Counted from the stretch's first letter, positions 1 through 9,495 are shown. The stretch: DNA of 64,000 nt from Luteimonas panaciterrae (GCF_020511115.1 NZ_JAJAVH010000014.1:62001-126000), one strand, 5' to 3'. Notes: generated from the letters alone by a model not told the origin. Program-made: numbers and translations.

Positions 1-534
1 TCTAACCGTCTAACGCGCTTCGCAGGAATGCAGATCGATTTTCTTAAGCGCGAGAAGCGCCGACACGGCGCTGTGGATGTTAACAAGGTTATCCACCAAC
101 TTCATGATCTCTGGCAACCAGTACTGCGCGACGCCAAGATCGTTTTGCACTTCGAGCCGCACGATGTAGAGAGTGCCGTAATGTTTGGCGCTGAAGCACT
201 GGTGGAAACAATCATCACCAATTGCTTAACAAACGCTGTAAGTGCGTTTGAGCAACCGGGTGCCCGTACTAAGGACCGTCAGGTGCATCTACGGGCTATT
301 GCCGAAGGCAACACTGTTGCCATAGAGATTGAAGATAACGGTCCGGGCATATCGATGGATATTGCTGATATCTGGCTTCCCGGAAAGACCACTCGTCCGG
401 AAGGAACAGGGTTCGGCTTGACAATCGCTAAGGACTCGGCACTCGACCTCAGCGGGACCTATGCCGCATCCAACACGCCTGACGGAGGAGCCAAGTTTCG
501 CTTTGTTTTTCCTCTCATGTCCAACTACAGCTAA
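1..534 (+). CDS. Histidine kinase, C-terminal ATPase part (5' end outside the window)
   Basis: The reading frame is already open at base 1, so only the last 177 residues are visible. They form a HATPase_c domain: an N-box with NCLTNAV in the middle, a G1 box EDNGPGIS, and a G2 box GTGFGLTIAKDSA, ending in a beta strand FRFVFPL. These are the ATP-binding motifs of two-component sensor kinases. The phosphoacceptor His and any sensor domain would lie upstream and cannot be seen. The stop is 14 bases before the receiver gene, so the two are probably co-transcribed. Context on a mobile island with a receiver and a hydrolase suggests the kinase half of a defensive two-component system rather than a metabolic sensor; that is inference. 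Confidence 0.85.
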   Translation, partial: SNRLTRFAGMQIDFLKREKRRHGAVDVNKVIHQLHDLWQPVLRDAKIVLHFEPHDVESAVMFGAEALVETIITNCLTNAVSAFEQPGARTKDRQVHLRAIAEGNTVAIEIEDNGPGISMDIADIWLPGKTTRPEGTGFGLTIAKDSALDLSGTYAASNTPDGGAKFRFVFPLMSNYS

Positions 535-548
535 TTGGAACTGCCATC

Positions 549-1232
549 ATGCGCGCGATAAAAACGGTCGCAGTCATAGACGACGACGACGATGCAGCGG
601 AGACAATTATTGGGGCTCTTGAAGACGGAGATTTCACAGCATTCCGCCAAGAAGCGCACGAGTCCATCGAGGAACTCGTGAACGCCATAGTCACAAGTTC
701 CGATGCTGCAGTTTGTGATCATCGGCTTCGGTATGGCGGTTTCGCCGATATCTCAGGAGCCGATCTGGCGTCCAGACTAGTACTTAGGGAGCACCCGACG
801 ATCCTGGTAACCCAGTACCTTGATCAGGATGCCGATATCGCAATCCGCAGCTATAGACCGAATCTTCCTGTCGTCCTAAGGCGCGAAGACGCCGATGAGC
901 CGGACGAGCTACGCGATGCCTTTGCCCGTTGTGTTGTGGAGATTACACGTGGCCGAAAAGATGACCGGATCCCACAGTTAACGCTGCTGGAAGTTCTTTC
1001 CATCGAAAAAGTGAACGGCGCTAAGGTGATAGATGCGGTTGTTCACGGCTGGCACTCCTCGAACGCAGTCCGGTTTCCGATGTCGCTAGTAAAAGAAGCT
1101 GACAGAGACGGCATCAAGCCTGGTGATACGCTGAGTGCAATGACGAACCTGCGGACAGAAAAGCAGATCGATTTGTATTTTGAGGATGTGAAGCTTGCCC
1201 CAGCGCCGGATCCGAACGATGGCCTCGAGTGA
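549..1232 (+). CDS. Response-regulator-like receiver protein with a beta-rich C-terminal domain
   Basis: This 227-residue protein begins with a receiver-like domain (about residues 5-120): an acidic cluster at residues 11-15 follows the first hydrophobic strand and Asp57 (in CDHRL) sits where the phosphoacceptor belongs. A TQY segment follows the fourth strand, but the conserved Lys of canonical receivers appears to be Arg (VVLRRED). There is no helix-turn-helix output; residues 125-227 look like a small beta-rich domain ending LYFEDVKLAP. A DNA-binding role is therefore unlikely. The protein more plausibly passes a signal to a partner, perhaps the hydrolase encoded by the next gene, whose ATG lies 14 bases inside this gene. 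A GGAA sequence precedes the ATG at suitable distance. Confidence 0.8.
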   Translation: MRAIKTVAVIDDDDDAAETIIGALEDGDFTAFRQEAHESIEELVNAIVTSSDAAVCDHRLRYGGFADISGADLASRLVLREHPTILVTQYLDQDADIAIRSYRPNLPVVLRREDADEPDELRDAFARCVVEITRGRKDDRIPQLTLLEVLSIEKVNGAKVIDAVVHGWHSSNAVRFPMSLVKEADRDGIKPGDTLSAMTNLRTEKQIDLYFEDVKLAPAPDPNDGLE

Positions 1233-2235
1233 GCTAATTGTTGTAGACGTTGGGCATGGCAATTGCGCCATTATTCAACATGGCACTGAGGCCATCGTCA
1301 TTGATGCCCCAGCGAAGCCCATCGTCGCGCGAATTCTGGATGAGCTCGGCATTCAATCGATAAATTATTTAGTCCTATCGCACGCAGATGCAGATCATCT
1401 ATCCGGCGCGGTCCCTCTGATTCTCAATCGGGAACGCCCCGTTGCCCATGTGTATGTCAATCCGGACAGACGGACTTCGCAGGCGTGGTTGCGATTTCGC
1501 CAAGCTGTAGCTACTGCACACAAAGAATTTCAGACCGCCACGACGGTCCATCCTTCGGTAAGCACTGCCGATTCTGGCACTATCACTATGGCTGGAACCA
1601 CCTTGCACATCGTGCATCCACAACCTGAAATGTGCTTGACCGGCACGGGCGGAATCGATATCGATGGACAGAAGGTCACGGCAAATAACATGTCTGCCGT
1701 AGTTTTGGTCGAGCACAATGGGAACAGGATTTGTTTGCTAGCTGGTGACGCAGACCGACGCAGCCTCGATCGCATGGTTGACAACAAAGCTAACCTGCAT
1801 GCTCAGATACTGATCTTTCCACACCACGGCGGACGCGCCGCCGTCAGCGACAACCGGAGTTTCGCCCGCGACCTTGTCGCATCTGTCGAACCTTCAGTTG
1901 TACTGTTCTCGCTCGGCCGCGGTTCTCACGGCACCCCTCGCCCTGAAATTGTTGCCGGCGTCAGAGAAGCAATGACCGAACAGCCGTCTCCCTACATCGC
2001 TTGTACCCAACTCTCCGCGCGCTGCGCAACAGTGTTACCAGCATCTGCGCCGAGAGTGCTCGATTCACGATCTGATGGATTCAAGGATAATAGGTGCTGT
2101 GCTGGAACGTTGACTCTTTCCTTGGCAGATGACGGCTTAGCTAAATTACTAGCGGACCTAGCGGAGCATCATGGGAACTTCGTGACCAAAGAGGTGCCTG
2201 GGGCGCTTTGTCGAAAGACATTGACAGCACGATGA
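1219..2235 (+). CDS. Metallo-beta-lactamase-fold hydrolase, ComEC C-terminal-like
   Basis: The 338-residue protein has the metal-binding motif HADADH at residues 55-60, a GDAD motif at 176-179, an HHGG motif at 202-205 and a SLGRGSHGTP segment at 231-240. That series matches the soluble hydrolase domain of ComEC/Rec2 proteins, whose relatives include nucleases and phosphodiesterases acting on nucleic acids or nucleotides. No membrane segment or signal peptide is present, so it is cytoplasmic. I chose the ATG at 1219, which overlaps the receiver gene by 14 bases; a TTG at 1195 would add eight residues. The C-terminal 80 residues after the fold are unassigned. As third gene after a kinase and a receiver it is the likely effector. 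Substrate unknown. Confidence 0.82.
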   Translation: MASSELIVVDVGHGNCAIIQHGTEAIVIDAPAKPIVARILDELGIQSINYLVLSHADADHLSGAVPLILNRERPVAHVYVNPDRRTSQAWLRFRQAVATAHKEFQTATTVHPSVSTADSGTITMAGTTLHIVHPQPEMCLTGTGGIDIDGQKVTANNMSAVVLVEHNGNRICLLAGDADRRSLDRMVDNKANLHAQILIFPHHGGRAAVSDNRSFARDLVASVEPSVVLFSLGRGSHGTPRPEIVAGVREAMTEQPSPYIACTQLSARCATVLPASAPRVLDSRSDGFKDNRCCAGTLTLSLADDGLAKLLADLAEHHGNFVTKEVPGALCRKTLTAR

Positions 2236-2755
2236 TTGTTAGCTGGAGCATGCCACGCGCCGTTCAAACAGACTAATTGCGAACATCCGCTTTGTATCGA
2301 TAGTTGGCATAAATTATCAAGTCTAAAGTAGAAGAAAATAGACACGCCGCTCCAAGCTTATGGCCTCGGCTTTGGGCAAAGCCGTGCGGCCCGAATTTAA
2401 TACTGGGTAGAAATTGATCCGGCCCCAGACCTTGGGGATGCGGACGCCTTTTGCAGGACTGGAATGGACCTAGAAGGTGCGCCGGCAGGAATAGAAGGCC
2501 ATCCTAGACTCTGGCCGCTATAGGGGTGGCTCCCACCCGCTAGAAGGCCGTGAAATGCGGTTCGGCGCACCCAAGAGAGTTTTTGGACATAGAAAAAGTA
2601 TGTGCCTGGGGCTGTGCCCAAGGACGGAGTTTTCTGACACTGTAAAAAGGAGATCGGCGTCTCAGCCAGCCGCGTTTCGCCGACTGAGAACAAGGCGGAA
2701 CAATGAGAGGAGTTTGCGTTCCGGTTAGAGCGCCAACCCCGCCGATGCCTCTGTC
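2236..2755. other. 520-bp region without a recognisable gene
   Basis: The first 100 bases are very AT-rich. A hairpin with arms CGGCTTT (2367-2373) and AAAGCCG (2378-2384) lies 130 bases after the hydrolase stop and may end that transcript, though it lacks a T run. From about 2470 to 2575 the sequence is structured and repetitive (see the separate repeat entry). A minus-strand open frame crosses this region but its composition is not protein-like and it overlaps the integrase end. No attachment-site copy is visible. Confidence 0.6.
2476..2571. repeat. Nested inverted-repeat structure
   Basis: Outer arms GGTGCGCCG (2476-2484) and CGGCGCACC (2563-2571) are perfect inverted repeats. Between them lie a hairpin GGGTGG/CCACCC (2524-2529 and 2533-2538) and two direct copies of TAGAAGGCC; a related TAGAAGG also sits at 2471. 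The arrangement could fold as one structured RNA or be a protein-binding site of the element. Function unknown. Confidence 0.4.
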
Positions 2756-3976
2756 TCACGCGACCCGAGGTTTCTTTATCGGAATGACCTTGTCCGCATC
2801 GTTTCGCAGCGCGTCCAGATAATCCGCCCATGCCTGCATCATCTTGCGGCGTTCGGCCAGGTGCGCTGTGCGATTGTAGGCGCGGCCGTTCGGATCGCGG
2901 ACGGCGTGGGCAAGCTGGTGTTCGATATAGTCGGGGCGGAAGCCCAGCACCTCGTCCAGAATGGTACGTGCCATCGCGCGGAAGCCGTGACCGGTCATTG
3001 TGTCACCATCGAAGCCCATGCGACGTAGTGCAGCGGTCACGGTGTTCTCGCTCATCGGCCGATCCTTGCCGCGCACGCCCGGAAAGACGTATTCGCCGCG
3101 CCCGGTCAGCGGATGCAGGTCGCGCAGGATTTCCACGGCCTGCGACGCCAGCGGCACGATATGCGGCATCCCGGTCTTGCTTGCCGTGTAGCGCCACTCG
3201 CCCGCATCCAAGTCCATGTCAGCCCAGCGCGCGCGGCGCAGTTCCCCAGGGCGCACGAAAAACAACGGGGCCAGCTTCAATGCAGCCATGACGACTGGGG
3301 TTCCCTGATATCCGTGCAGCGCGCGCAGCAAGGGAGCAACTTCTGCCGGCTCGGTCAGGCTGGCAAAATGTCCGCCCTGCGGCTGCGACAATGCCCCAGC
3401 CAATTCCGCCGCCGGGTTGAACTGCAAGCGCCCGGTGGCAATACCGAAGCGGAACACCTGGGTCGCCAGCGTGCGCGCACGGTGTGCGGTCTCCACAGCG
3501 CCGCGCCGCTCGATACGCTGCAATGCAGCCAACAGCATCAGCGGCGTAATGTCGGCTATGGGTACACTCCCGATGTACGGCCCAAGGTCTTTTTCCAGCA
3601 GGCGACGCTCACGGATCGCCGTGCCGGGAGCAAGCTTCCCCGCCCGCTTCGCCATCAATTCGGCGGCGATGACCGCAAAACTATTGGCCGCACGCTCTTT
3701 GCCTGCGGCCTTTTCGGCTTTGCGCTGGATGCCGGGATCGCCGCCAGCGGCCAGCAGCTTGCGCGCCTCGTCTCGCTTGGCGCGCGCTTGCGCCAGCCCG
3801 ACATCGGGATAGACCCCGAGCGCCAACCGCTTTTCCTTGCCCCCATAGCGGTATTTCAGCCGCCACCACTTGCCCCCAGCGGGCGCGATTTCCAGATATA
3901 GGCCGCCGCCGTCGAACAAGCGCAACGGCTTGTCTGCGGGCTTTGCTTTGCGAATGGCAGCATCGGAAAGGGGCAT
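2756..3976 (-). CDS. Tyrosine integrase, P4/IntS type with DUF4102 arm-binding domain
   Basis: This 406-residue recombinase would catalyse integration and excision of the island at tRNA-Pro. The N-terminal 90 residues form the DUF4102 arm-binding domain (FDGGGLYLEI, RLALGVYPDVGLAQAR), residues about 100-190 the core-binding SAM-like domain, and residues 205-385 the catalytic domain. Catalytic residues can be read off: Arg242 (VRPGELR), Lys267, His330 and Arg333 (HGFRAMART), His356 and the nucleophile Tyr367 (YNRTAHL). Length is normal for the family and all catalytic residues are intact, so the enzyme is probably functional. It is transcribed away from the tRNA, and repeated GGGGGCA motifs lie around and upstream of its start. 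Its GC content is close to the chromosome's, unlike the cassette beyond it. Confidence 0.95.
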   Translation of the reverse strand: MPLSDAAIRKAKPADKPLRLFDGGGLYLEIAPAGGKWWRLKYRYGGKEKRLALGVYPDVGLAQARAKRDEARKLLAAGGDPGIQRKAEKAAGKERAANSFAVIAAELMAKRAGKLAPGTAIRERRLLEKDLGPYIGSVPIADITPLMLLAALQRIERRGAVETAHRARTLATQVFRFGIATGRLQFNPAAELAGALSQPQGGHFASLTEPAEVAPLLRALHGYQGTPVVMAALKLAPLFFVRPGELRRARWADMDLDAGEWRYTASKTGMPHIVPLASQAVEILRDLHPLTGRGEYVFPGVRGKDRPMSENTVTAALRRMGFDGDTMTGHGFRAMARTILDEVLGFRPDYIEHQLAHAVRDPNGRAYNRTAHLAERRKMMQAWADYLDALRNDADKVIPIKKPRVA

Positions 3977-4049
3977 GGGGGCATCTCACTGGGGGCATCA
4001 GGCTGGCACGTCTCTCCATCTGCCCCCATATTTGCCCCCAGTTGCCCCA
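3974..4049. promoter_or_regulatory. Cluster of GGGGCA/TGCCCC motifs at the integrase start
   Basis: Five or six copies of a TGCCCC(C)A motif occur in about 75 bases: near 3974-3982, 3991, 4021, 4033 and 4043, in both orientations around a centre near 4008. They lie between the integrase ATG and the tRNA end. Such iterated short motifs next to an integrase and its attachment site are typical of integrase arm-type sites or an autoregulatory operator. No binding data exist here; the role is inferred from position and repetition. Confidence 0.5.
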
Positions 4050-4094
4050 AGATTGCAAGAGCCGGCACTGGACGCCCCAAGACTCCGAGACAAC

Positions 4095-4119
4095 AAAAAA
4101 CCCGCATTTCTGCGGGTTT
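4095..4119 (-). terminator. Intrinsic terminator downstream of tRNA-Pro
   Basis: Read on the minus strand, stem arms CCCGCA and TGCGGG enclose a GAAA loop and are followed by six T residues (plus-strand A run at 4095-4100). It sits 35 bases past the tRNA 3' end and would stop tRNA transcription before the integrase region. Confidence 0.85.
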
Positions 4120-4153
4120 CTTGGACTTTCAAAGCCGTCACGAGACGGTAATT

Positions 4154-4230
4154 TGGTCGGGGTAGCCGGATTTGAACCGACGACCACTTGTCCCCCAGAC
4201 AAGTGCGCTACCAGGCTGCGCTATACCCCG
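4154..4230 (-). tRNA. tRNA-Pro(GGG)
   Basis: On the minus strand the gene starts CGGGGTA, which pairs with TACCCCG before the discriminator base and an encoded CCA (4154-4156). The anticodon loop is CTGGGGG, giving anticodon GGG for proline; the T loop GGTTCAAATCC is normal. The 3' end faces the integrase, so this gene is the likely integration target of the island and its 3' half is probably regenerated by the element's attachment core. Confidence 0.97.
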
Positions 4231-4239
4231 GTGCGAGGG

Positions 4240-4245
4240 ATTATA
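4240..4245 (-). promoter_or_regulatory. Consensus -10 box of tRNA-Pro
   Basis: The minus strand reads TATAAT ten bases before the mature tRNA 5' end. The best -35 candidate (TTCCAA) is weak and its spacing is long at about 19 bases, so only the -10 element is claimed. Confidence 0.6.
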
Positions 4246-4257
4246 CCCTCTGGTCGA

Positions 4258-4476
4258 TCACTCTTTGGAATCTTCCTGCCTGTCTCCGGTCCGCGGGCCA
4301 GATTCGGCCGACTCGGCTAATCCCGCTGATTCCTGCCCGGCAACCGGCGGCAAGGCGATCGGTGGCGGCGCCTCGCGCTTCCGGACTACAAGCCAGATCA
4401 CGAGCACGATCACCGCTACGGGAACAAGGAAGCAACCCAGCGTGATCAGCCAATGAAAGATGCTGAAACTTCCCAT
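4258..4476 (-). CDS. Small single-pass membrane protein, unknown function
   Basis: The 72-residue product has one hydrophobic segment at residues 5-31 (WLITLGCFLVPVAVIVLVIW in its core), a positive stretch VVRKRE just after it, and a Pro/Ala/Glu-rich hydrophilic tail with no motif. It lies between the MerR-family gene and tRNA-Pro, on the same strand. It could be a real small membrane protein or a chance frame; the clear transmembrane segment followed by positive charges favours the former. No function can be proposed. Confidence 0.5.
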   Translation of the reverse strand: MGSFSIFHWLITLGCFLVPVAVIVLVIWLVVRKREAPPPIALPPVAGQESAGLAESAESGPRTGDRQEDSKE

Positions 4477-4520
4477 GTCTTTCCTTCCTCCTTGAATGCA
4501 GGCAGGAAACGCAGACTGGA

Positions 4521-4877
4521 TCAGCGGCGCAGCAGCTGCAGGATCTCCTCGAGCTCCATCCGCACCTGCTTGACGATCTGGCTGCTCAGCGCCGATTCCT
4601 GCTTGGCGCCATCACCTTCCAGGCGCAGGCGCGCACCGCCGATGGTGTAGCCCTGCTCGTACAGCAGGCCGCGGATCTGCCGCACCATCAGCACGTCGTG
4701 ACGCTGGTAGTAGCGGCGGTTGCCGCGGCGCTTGGCCGGGCTCAGGCTCGGGAATTCGGTTTCCCAGTAGCGCAGCACGTGCGGCTTGACGTCGCACAGC
4801 TCGCTGACCTCACCGATGGTGAAGTAGCGCTTGGCCGGGATCGGCGGAAGTTCGCGATTGCTGCCGGGATCAAGCAT
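4521..4877 (-). CDS. MerR-family transcriptional regulator
   Basis: The 118-residue protein has a MerR winged helix-turn-helix in its first half: [21 protein letters not shown], then the wing segment [14 protein letters not shown], followed by a short helix ending in leucine-rich [12 protein letters not shown]. The usual C-terminal effector-binding domain and metal-binding cysteines are absent, so it is not a metal sensor of the classical kind. I place the start at the ATG that overlaps the last 8 bases of ihfA; an upstream ATG at 4904 lies deeper in ihfA. An ihfA-merR pair at this position is, to my knowledge, conserved in Xanthomonadaceae. Target genes unknown. Confidence 0.9.
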   Translation of the reverse strand: MLDPGSNRELPPIPAKRYFTIGEVSELCDVKPHVLRYWETEFPSLSPAKRRGNRRYYQRHDVLMVRQIRGLLYEQGYTIGGARLRLEGDGAKQESALSSQIVKQVRMELEEILQLLRR

Positions 4878-5175
4878 GGTCACCGCCTGCGTAGGCTTCC
4901 ACACGTTCCTTCAGCTTCTGTCCGGGACGGAACGTCACCACCGTGCGCGCGGAAATCGGAATTTCCTCGCCGGTCTTGGGATTGCGTCCGGGACGTTGAT
5001 TCTTGCGGCGCAGATCGAAATTGCCGAAGCCGGACAGTTTCACCTGCCGCCCCTGCTGCAGCGCTTCGCGCAGCACGTCGAAGAACGCGTCGACGAATTC
5101 CTTCGCCTCGCGCTTGTTCAGGCCGACTTCTTCATACAACCGCTCGGCCATTTCCGCTTTCGTCAGTGCCGCCAT
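4870..5175 (-). CDS. ihfA: Integration host factor subunit alpha
   Basis: IHF-alpha, paired with IhfB elsewhere, bends DNA at specific sites and shapes promoters, replication and site-specific recombination. The 101-residue product begins [18 protein letters not shown], has the DNA-binding arm motif [12 protein letters not shown] with the [12 protein letters not shown] signature of DNABII proteins, and ends in a helix that clamps the dimer. The ATG at 5175 is chosen because AAGGAG lies six bases upstream and the family starts there; upstream in-frame starts would add unrelated residues. It follows pheT in the operon, as in other gammaproteobacteria. IHF may also be used by the integrase of the adjoining island. 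Confidence 0.97.
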   Translation of the reverse strand: MAALTKAEMAERLYEEVGLNKREAKEFVDAFFDVLREALQQGRQVKLSGFGNFDLRRKNQRPGRNPKTGEEIPISARTVVTFRPGQKLKERVEAYAGGDHA

Positions 5176-5302
5176 GTCTGCTCCTTTACAAACCCTGATG
5201 CCATCCATGACGCAGCCCACACTGTCTTCGGACGTCCTGCCCCACCGTCCATGGTCGGGCATTCAGGAATCGCGCAGTGCCTGAAGGCACAGCGCCACTC
5301 CT

Positions 5303-7693
5303 TCAACTTCTGATCCGCCCCCCATGCGTGGACGCCAGGGCAGCCGTCACTTCGGCCACCACCACATCCACGTCGCGGTCGGTCAGAGTGCGGGAATCGT
5401 CCTGCAGAATCAAGCCCATGGCGAGACTCTTGAAACCGGTTTCGACCCCCTTGCCGACGTAGCGATCGAACAGGCGCAGCTCGCGCAGGCTGGTGCCCGC
5501 GGCCTTGCGCACCGTCGCGGAGATCGCCTCCCAGGCGAGATTTTCCGGAACGATGAACGCGAGATCGCGTCGTACCGAAGGAAATTTGGACAGCACGCCA
5601 GCGCGCGGCAACACCCGCTGCTGCAATGCGTCAAGCCCCAGCTCGAAGGCGATCACGGGGTGATCAAGGTCGAGGGCACGCTGCAATCGGGGGTGCAATT
5701 CACCGATCCAGCCTACCTGCACGCCGTCGCGGAACACGTCCGCCGAGCGGCCCGGATGCCCCCACGGCGCGCGTGACAGACGATATTCGAGCTGCGCGCC
5801 GGAGAGCGCGGCCAGGCTGTCGAGATCGCCCTTGAGATCGTGGAAATCGACGGAGCGCGATGCGACACCCCACTGCTCGGATGCGGCGGGACCGTAGACG
5901 GCGGTGGCGATGTGCTTCGTTTCTACAGGGCCGGATTCAGGCGTCTCATTCGCCGCAAATACATTGCCGACTTCGAACAGCCGCACCCGCGGCTGCTGAC
6001 GCGCCACGTTGCGCGCCAACGCTTCGACCAGCCCCGGCAACAGACGCGTGCGCATGATGCCGAGTTCGGCGCTCAGCGGATTGGCCAGCGGCACGCTGCC
6101 TTGCGCGACATCCCAGCGCTGCAACAGCGCGGCATCCACGAAGGCGTAGTTGATCGCTTCCAGACAATCGCGCGCGATCAGCTGGCGGCGCAGTTCGGAT
6201 TCGCCCACGAGCGTCTCGCTCGGCGTCACCACGCCCGCCGTGCTGCCTGGCAGCGTGGTCGGAATCGTGTCGTAGCCGTGGATGCGCGCGATCTCCTCGA
6301 TCAGATCTTCCTCGATCGCGATGTCGAAGCGGCGCGTCGGCGGCGTCACGCGCCAGCCGTCGGCATTGGATTCGACCGCGAGACCGAGCGCGTGCAGGAT
6401 GCGCTCGACTTCCGTATCGGCCACCGTCAGGCCGAGCACGCGCGCCAGCCGCGCACGCCGCAGCGTCACCGGCTGCGGGCGTGGGAGATATTCGGGCAAC
6501 ACGGCTTCGGTGATCGGGCCGGGCGCGCCGCCGGCGATCTCGACGATCAGGCGCGTGGCGTGCTCGATCGCGATGCGCGGCAGTTCCGGATCGACACCGC
6601 GTTCGAAACGATGACCGGCATCGGTATGCAAACCGAGCTTGCGCCCGCGACCGATGATCACCGCCGGTGTGAAATGCGCCGCTTCCAGGAACACATTGCG
6701 CGTCACGTCGGTGACGCGGCTGTCGTAGCCGCCCATGATGCCGCCGAGCGCAACGACGCGCTGCTCGGCACCGGCGCCGTCGGTGATGGCGAGGAACTGT
6801 TCGTCCAGCGTCACCGTCTCGCCGTTGAGCAGCTTGGTCGTCTCGCCCGCGCGCGCATGGCGCACGCCGACCGGCCCGCGCAGCGTGTCGCGATCGAAGG
6901 CGTGCATCGGCTGACCGATTTCCAGCATCACGTACTGAGTGACGTCGACCAGGAACGAGACCGGACGGATGCCGCTGCGACGCAGACGCTCGCTCATCCA
7001 CAACGGTGTCGCCACCGCCGCGTTGACACCCTCGATCACGCGGCCGCAGTAGCGCGGCACGTCGGCGCCGGCGTGCAGTTCCACCGGCAGGGCGGCATCG
7101 TTGAGCGCCGGCATCGGTGTCACGTCGAATGACGTCACCTTGCTGCCACAGGCCGCGGCGACGTCGTAGGCGATGCCGCGAATGCCGAAGCAGTCGGCGC
7201 GGTTGGGCGTAAGCTTCAGTTCGATACTGGCATCGGGCAGGCAGAGCACTTCGGCGAGCGGTGCGCCGATGGGCGCGTCGTCCGGAAGCTCCAGCAGGCC
7301 GGACGCATCGGCATCCACGCCCAGCTCTTTCGCTGAGCACAGCATGCCGTTGGATTCGACACCGCGCAGCTTCGCCGCCTTGATGACGATGTCGCCGACC
7401 CTGGTGCCGATCGTCGCCAACGGCGCGACCAGACCAGGGCGTGCATTCGGCGCGCCGCAGACGATCTGCAGCAGTTCGCCCTTCCCGGCATCGACCTGGC
7501 ACACCTGCAGGCGATCGGCCTCGGGATGCTTCGCGCACTTGACGATACGCGCCACGATCACGCCATCGAGCGATGCGCCGAGCGGCGTGATGTCCTCGAC
7601 TTCCAGGCCGATCGCGGTCAGGGTGGCGGCCAGCTGCTCGCGTGTGGCGTCGACTTCGACGTGTTGGCGGAGCCAGTTTTCGGAGAATTTCAT
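5303..7693 (-). CDS. pheT: Phenylalanine-tRNA ligase beta subunit
   Basis: At 796 residues this is a full-length bacterial PheT. It contains the N-terminal tRNA-binding OB domain (about residues 40-150, LQVCQVDAGKGELLQIVCGAPN), the B3/B4 editing domain (residues 210-390, including the HRFERGVDP motif), the B5 domain, and a C-terminal ferredoxin-fold anticodon-binding domain (FPSVRRDLAFIV near residue 715). It forms the alpha2-beta2 synthetase with PheS, encoded 78 bases upstream on the same strand, and supplies tRNA binding and hydrolysis of mischarged Tyr-tRNA(Phe). No truncation or frameshift is visible. Confidence 0.98.
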   Translation of the reverse strand: MKFSENWLRQHVEVDATREQLAATLTAIGLEVEDITPLGASLDGVIVARIVKCAKHPEADRLQVCQVDAGKGELLQIVCGAPNARPGLVAPLATIGTRVGDIVIKAAKLRGVESNGMLCSAKELGVDADASGLLELPDDAPIGAPLAEVLCLPDASIELKLTPNRADCFGIRGIAYDVAAACGSKVTSFDVTPMPALNDAALPVELHAGADVPRYCGRVIEGVNAAVATPLWMSERLRRSGIRPVSFLVDVTQYVMLEIGQPMHAFDRDTLRGPVGVRHARAGETTKLLNGETVTLDEQFLAITDGAGAEQRVVALGGIMGGYDSRVTDVTRNVFLEAAHFTPAVIIGRGRKLGLHTDAGHRFERGVDPELPRIAIEHATRLIVEIAGGAPGPITEAVLPEYLPRPQPVTLRRARLARVLGLTVADTEVERILHALGLAVESNADGWRVTPPTRRFDIAIEEDLIEEIARIHGYDTIPTTLPGSTAGVVTPSETLVGESELRRQLIARDCLEAINYAFVDAALLQRWDVAQGSVPLANPLSAELGIMRTRLLPGLVEALARNVARQQPRVRLFEVGNVFAANETPESGPVETKHIATAVYGPAASEQWGVASRSVDFHDLKGDLDSLAALSGAQLEYRLSRAPWGHPGRSADVFRDGVQVGWIGELHPRLQRALDLDHPVIAFELGLDALQQRVLPRAGVLSKFPSVRRDLAFIVPENLAWEAISATVRKAAGTSLRELRLFDRYVGKGVETGFKSLAMGLILQDDSRTLTDRDVDVVVAEVTAALASTHGGRIRS

Positions 7694-7771
7694 TGCTTAC
7701 TCATCCGGTCAGCGTTGAGCGGCGGCGGAAAGACAACTCTTGTCGTCTTGCCGGCCGCTCGCCGTTTGTCT

Positions 7772-9284
<1,513 letters not shown>

Positions 9285-9297
9285 TGTTCAGCCCTCC

Positions 9298-9495
9298 TCA
9301 GAGATACGGCAGCATGCGGTCCAGACGGCCGCTGTCTTCGGCACGAATGTGATTCGTCTGCCGGAGGTTGCGCTTCCGCTTGGTCGCTTTCTTGGTGAGG
9401 ATGTGGCTGCGGTTGGCGTGGCCTGCCTTGTACTTGCCGGAAGCGGTCTTCCGGAAGCGCTTGGCCGCGCCCCGATGCGTCTTGATCTTGGGCAT
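9298..9495 (-). CDS. rpmI: 50S ribosomal protein L35
   Basis: The 65-residue product starts [17 protein letters not shown] and shows the family's [16 protein letters not shown] core. The ATG at 9495 is fixed by the conserved N terminus; the longer upstream frame is not part of the protein. It precedes rplT by 13 bases and is separated from infC by 229 bases that contain a terminator-like hairpin, an unusually long gap for this operon. Confidence 0.98.
   Translation of the reverse strand: MPKIKTHRGAAKRFRKTASGKYKAGHANRSHILTKKATKRKRNLRQTNHIRAEDSGRLDRMLPYL

Larger units (their letters stand above)
1..4153. mobile_element. Integrative element (right end) inserted at tRNA-Pro(GGG)
   Basis: The segment lies against the 3' end of a minus-strand tRNA-Pro gene and has a tyrosine integrase as the gene nearest the tRNA, the usual layout of an element that integrates into a tRNA 3' end. 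Beyond the integrase the DNA becomes AT-richer (about 43-57% GC in 60-bp samples, against about 63-65% in the chromosome) and carries a kinase/receiver/hydrolase cassette with no link to the flanking housekeeping genes. No copy of the tRNA 3' end is visible between the window start and the integrase, so the other attachment site must lie outside the window. The extent to the left is therefore unknown and the true attachment core is inferred. Confidence 0.75.

Noticed and set aside
2397-2831. 144-codon minus-strand frame beyond the integrase
   Set aside because: It overlaps the integrase end in another frame and the rest is not protein-like; better explained as structured non-coding DNA.
4154-4230. 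A second copy of the tRNA-Pro 3' end within the left 4 kb as the other attachment site
   Set aside because: No matching stretch was found between base 1 and the integrase; the other junction must be outside the window.
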